Source: Candidatus Omnitrophota bacterium (GTDB taxonomy: Bacteria > Omnitrophota > Gorgyraeia > Aquiviventales > Aquiviventaceae). From it: DNA of 39,618 nucleotides. This document shows, piece by piece, positions 38,309-39,618 of this stretch; the stretch's first letter is position 1; each line of letters opens with the position of its first letter. Under the pieces are notes generated by a model. It was not told the DNA's origin and searched no databases. It saw only the letters and a program-made list of their open reading frames with translations. Where the stretch lies: the NCBI GenBank assembly GCA_023247255.1, contig JAHFGV010000013.1, forward strand, positions 1 to 39,618, read 5' to 3'. A program made the translations under genes and the position numbers.

Positions 38309-39496
38309 TTAGGATGGGATGTTTGGCATCGAGCCCTCGGCCTTGGCAGAGGCCGTTGAGCTTGCCATCGGACGCACAAGACTGACACATACGGTTGTGC
38401 CCATAGCGGTGCGGCTGGAAAGATGAATGGAGCCGCCATGCAGCTCGAAGTAACGCTTGGCCAATGGCAGGCCAATGCCGGATCCGGCGTAAGCCCGATT
38501 GAGTCGGCGATCGACTTGGAAAAACGGTTCGAATACCCGTTGCTGGTCTTCCTCGGGAATGCCGATGCCGGTATCGCAGATCTCGATCTTGACTTTTTCA
38601 TCGGTTGCCGTAACTGTTACATCCACACGTCCGCCATCGCGATTGAATTTGACGGCGTTATCGATCAGGTATTCGAAGGCGGCGATGCAGCGGGATCGAT
38701 CCACTTCCACGACCACCGGGCTTGAGGGAAGGTGCAAGGCAATGGCGATGGAACGGGTCTCTGCCAGAGGCATCACCCGTGTCAAGGCCTGCTGGATGAG
38801 TTCTTGAACGGGAAGTTCCTTAAGCTGCAGGATGATGTTAGCACCCTGCATCAGGTCGATGAGTTGCTGGAGCAAGCGATGGAGCCGCTCGTAGGCATTA
38901 ATCAATATATCGACGGCGTGCTGTTGCTCGGTGGATAATTCACCCAGGGTTTTGTCGCAAAGCAAATAAAGCCACTCACTCATGAGGCATAAAGGGGTGT
39001 TGATCTCATGGGAGATTACGGCCAAGAACTGGCTCTTCATATCGTTCAGCTCGACGAGTCGGCGGTTCAACTCCTCAAGTTTGAGCAACCCCTTGCTGGT
39101 ATGTTGGAGCTGACGGGTGAGGCTGATTCGTTGTTGGCATCGGTAGAGGATGGCTTGGATCTGGGTGGTGTCGAAGGGTTTGGTGATAAAGTCGCAGGCG
39201 CCCTGTTGCATCGCTTCCACAGCCCCTTCAACCGACGCGTAGGCGGTGACGACGATGACACTCAACAGGGGATCGATGTGTTTGAGTTCACGCAGCAGTT
39301 CGATGCCAGCCAGCTTGGGCATCCGAATGTCGGTGATAACGACATCGGCGTGCTTCTGAGAGAAGATATCTAAGGCCTCCAGACCGTCGTGGGCGATGCG
39401 GACCGAGCATCCGTATTCCTTGAGGATCTGCCCCAGGATGTGGCAAATCTTGGGTTCGTCATCGACTACTAACACGTCGAGGGATATATCGGGCAT
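38309..39496 (-). CDS. Hybrid response regulator-histidine kinase
   Basis: A 395-residue soluble protein with a receiver domain first (DVLVVDDEPKICHILG, phospho-acceptor Asp in VVITDIRMPK near 56, TKPFD near 107), then a coiled coil and a HisKA domain with the acceptor His in AVISHEINTPLCLM (near 167), and an HATPase domain with EYLIDNAVKFN, DTGIGIPEEDQQRVFEPF and GSGIGLPLAKRYFELHGG. No output or membrane domain. It probably works in a phosphorelay with another kinase; no partner is adjacent except a possible gene starting at 39580 on the other strand. ATG 39496 (MPDISLDVL) is chosen over an upstream in-frame start at 39523. Confidence 0.92.
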   Translation of the reverse strand: MPDISLDVLVVDDEPKICHILGQILKEYGCSVRIAHDGLEALDIFSQKHADVVITDIRMPKLAGIELLRELKHIDPLLSVIVVTAYASVEGAVEAMQQGACDFITKPFDTTQIQAILYRCQQRISLTRQLQHTSKGLLKLEELNRRLVELNDMKSQFLAVISHEINTPLCLMSEWLYLLCDKTLGELSTEQQHAVDILINAYERLHRLLQQLIDLMQGANIILQLKELPVQELIQQALTRVMPLAETRSIAIALHLPSSPVVVEVDRSRCIAAFEYLIDNAVKFNRDGGRVDVTVTATDEKVKIEICDTGIGIPEEDQQRVFEPFFQVDRRLNRAYAGSGIGLPLAKRYFELHGGSIHLSSRTAMGTTVCVSLVRPMASSTASAKAEGSMPNIPS

Positions 39497-39579
39497 CGTG
39501 CTGGCTCTTTTTGAAGGGCTCAAGTTTGCTTAATAAAGCTCAAGGATGCATAACGGTTTTGAAGTCAGATAGAGTAAGT

Positions 39580-39618
39580 ATGCCTGATACGGATATCCTC
39601 AGCAAGGGGTTGCCACTG
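39580..39618 (+). CDS. Possible start of a divergent gene, cut by the window end
   Basis: ATG 39580 opens a frame of 13 codons without stop to the end of the window (MPDTDILSKGLPL). A weak AGAG lies upstream. The divergent layout with the hybrid kinase fits, but there is too little sequence to name it. Confidence 0.3.
   Translation, partial: MPDTDILSKGLPL

Noticed and set aside
38121-38390. 89-residue - strand ORF across the tRNA half
   Set aside because: It consists of tRNA sequence, promoter and leader DNA; not a plausible protein.

Overview
The window is a stretch of chromosome from a Gram-negative bacterium. It has moderate-to-high GC, outer-membrane beta-barrel genes, a futalosine/ubiquinone-type prenyltransferase and a periplasmic metallophore locus. 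The unusual density of short palindromic 'word-like' repeats in intergenic DNA, some of it read through as protein, reminds me of Nitrospirota, NC10 (Methylomirabilota) or similar phyla. That placement is inference only; no rRNA gene or other decisive marker is present.

Layout. (1) Positions 1-11.6 kb, mostly + strand: a molybdenum-cofactor and nitrate-assimilation island. It holds moaE, moeA, mobA, moaC, mog-type, a TauE/SafE exporter, two PII-family regulators resembling the NifI2/NifI1 pair, an NNP nitrate/nitrite transporter, an alginate-export-type porin broken by one amber codon, the assimilatory nitrate reductase catalytic subunit, and moaA. The Mo-cofactor enzymes make the cofactor that the reductase needs. 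The transporter and porin bring nitrate in, and the PII pair probably reports nitrogen status. No moaD, nitrite reductase or nitrogenase is visible. (2) 11.6-12.1 kb: no gene, but nested inverted repeats. (3) 12.1-23.2 kb, - strand: DUF167, a membrane GT2-type glycosyltransferase carrying an in-frame repeat insertion, a PEGA-domain protein, a bufferin metallophore operon (bufA, bufB, bufC), YceI, a membrane histidine kinase, a secreted protein and a coiled-coil porin. (4) 23.3-31.3 kb: an MFS transporter (+) with another in-frame repeat insertion, then a - strand run of two tiny membrane proteins, UbiA-type prenyltransferase, a small secreted protein, flavin reductase, dienelactone hydrolase, a double-length ThyX-like protein and an M24 peptidase. 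(5) 31.5-35.4 kb (+): DUF2089, a SHOCT-LemA fusion, a small membrane protein split by a MITE, a TPM-PDZ protein and RraB. (6) 35.5-39.6 kb: a small secreted protein, leuD, a tRNA-Thr(CGT) locus with two truncated tRNA copies each followed by a small gene, and a response regulator-histidine kinase.

The most interesting structures are three. First, a small cassette-like array at 36.8-38.3 kb: a tRNA-Thr promoter, a 5' tRNA half plus a conserved leader and ORF, a second 5' tRNA half plus leader and ORF, then one intact tRNA. It looks like serial site-specific insertion into the anticodon loop, with each unit carrying one gene. Second, a 277-bp MITE with near-perfect terminal inverted repeats and a 5-bp target duplication, inserted in frame (282 bp = 94 codons) into a small membrane-protein gene. 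Third, modular palindromic repeats inserted in frame in two unrelated membrane-protein genes and translated from opposite strands, analogous to the Rickettsia palindromic elements.

All repeat comparisons were made by eye. Family assignments rest on recognised motifs and not on database searches.
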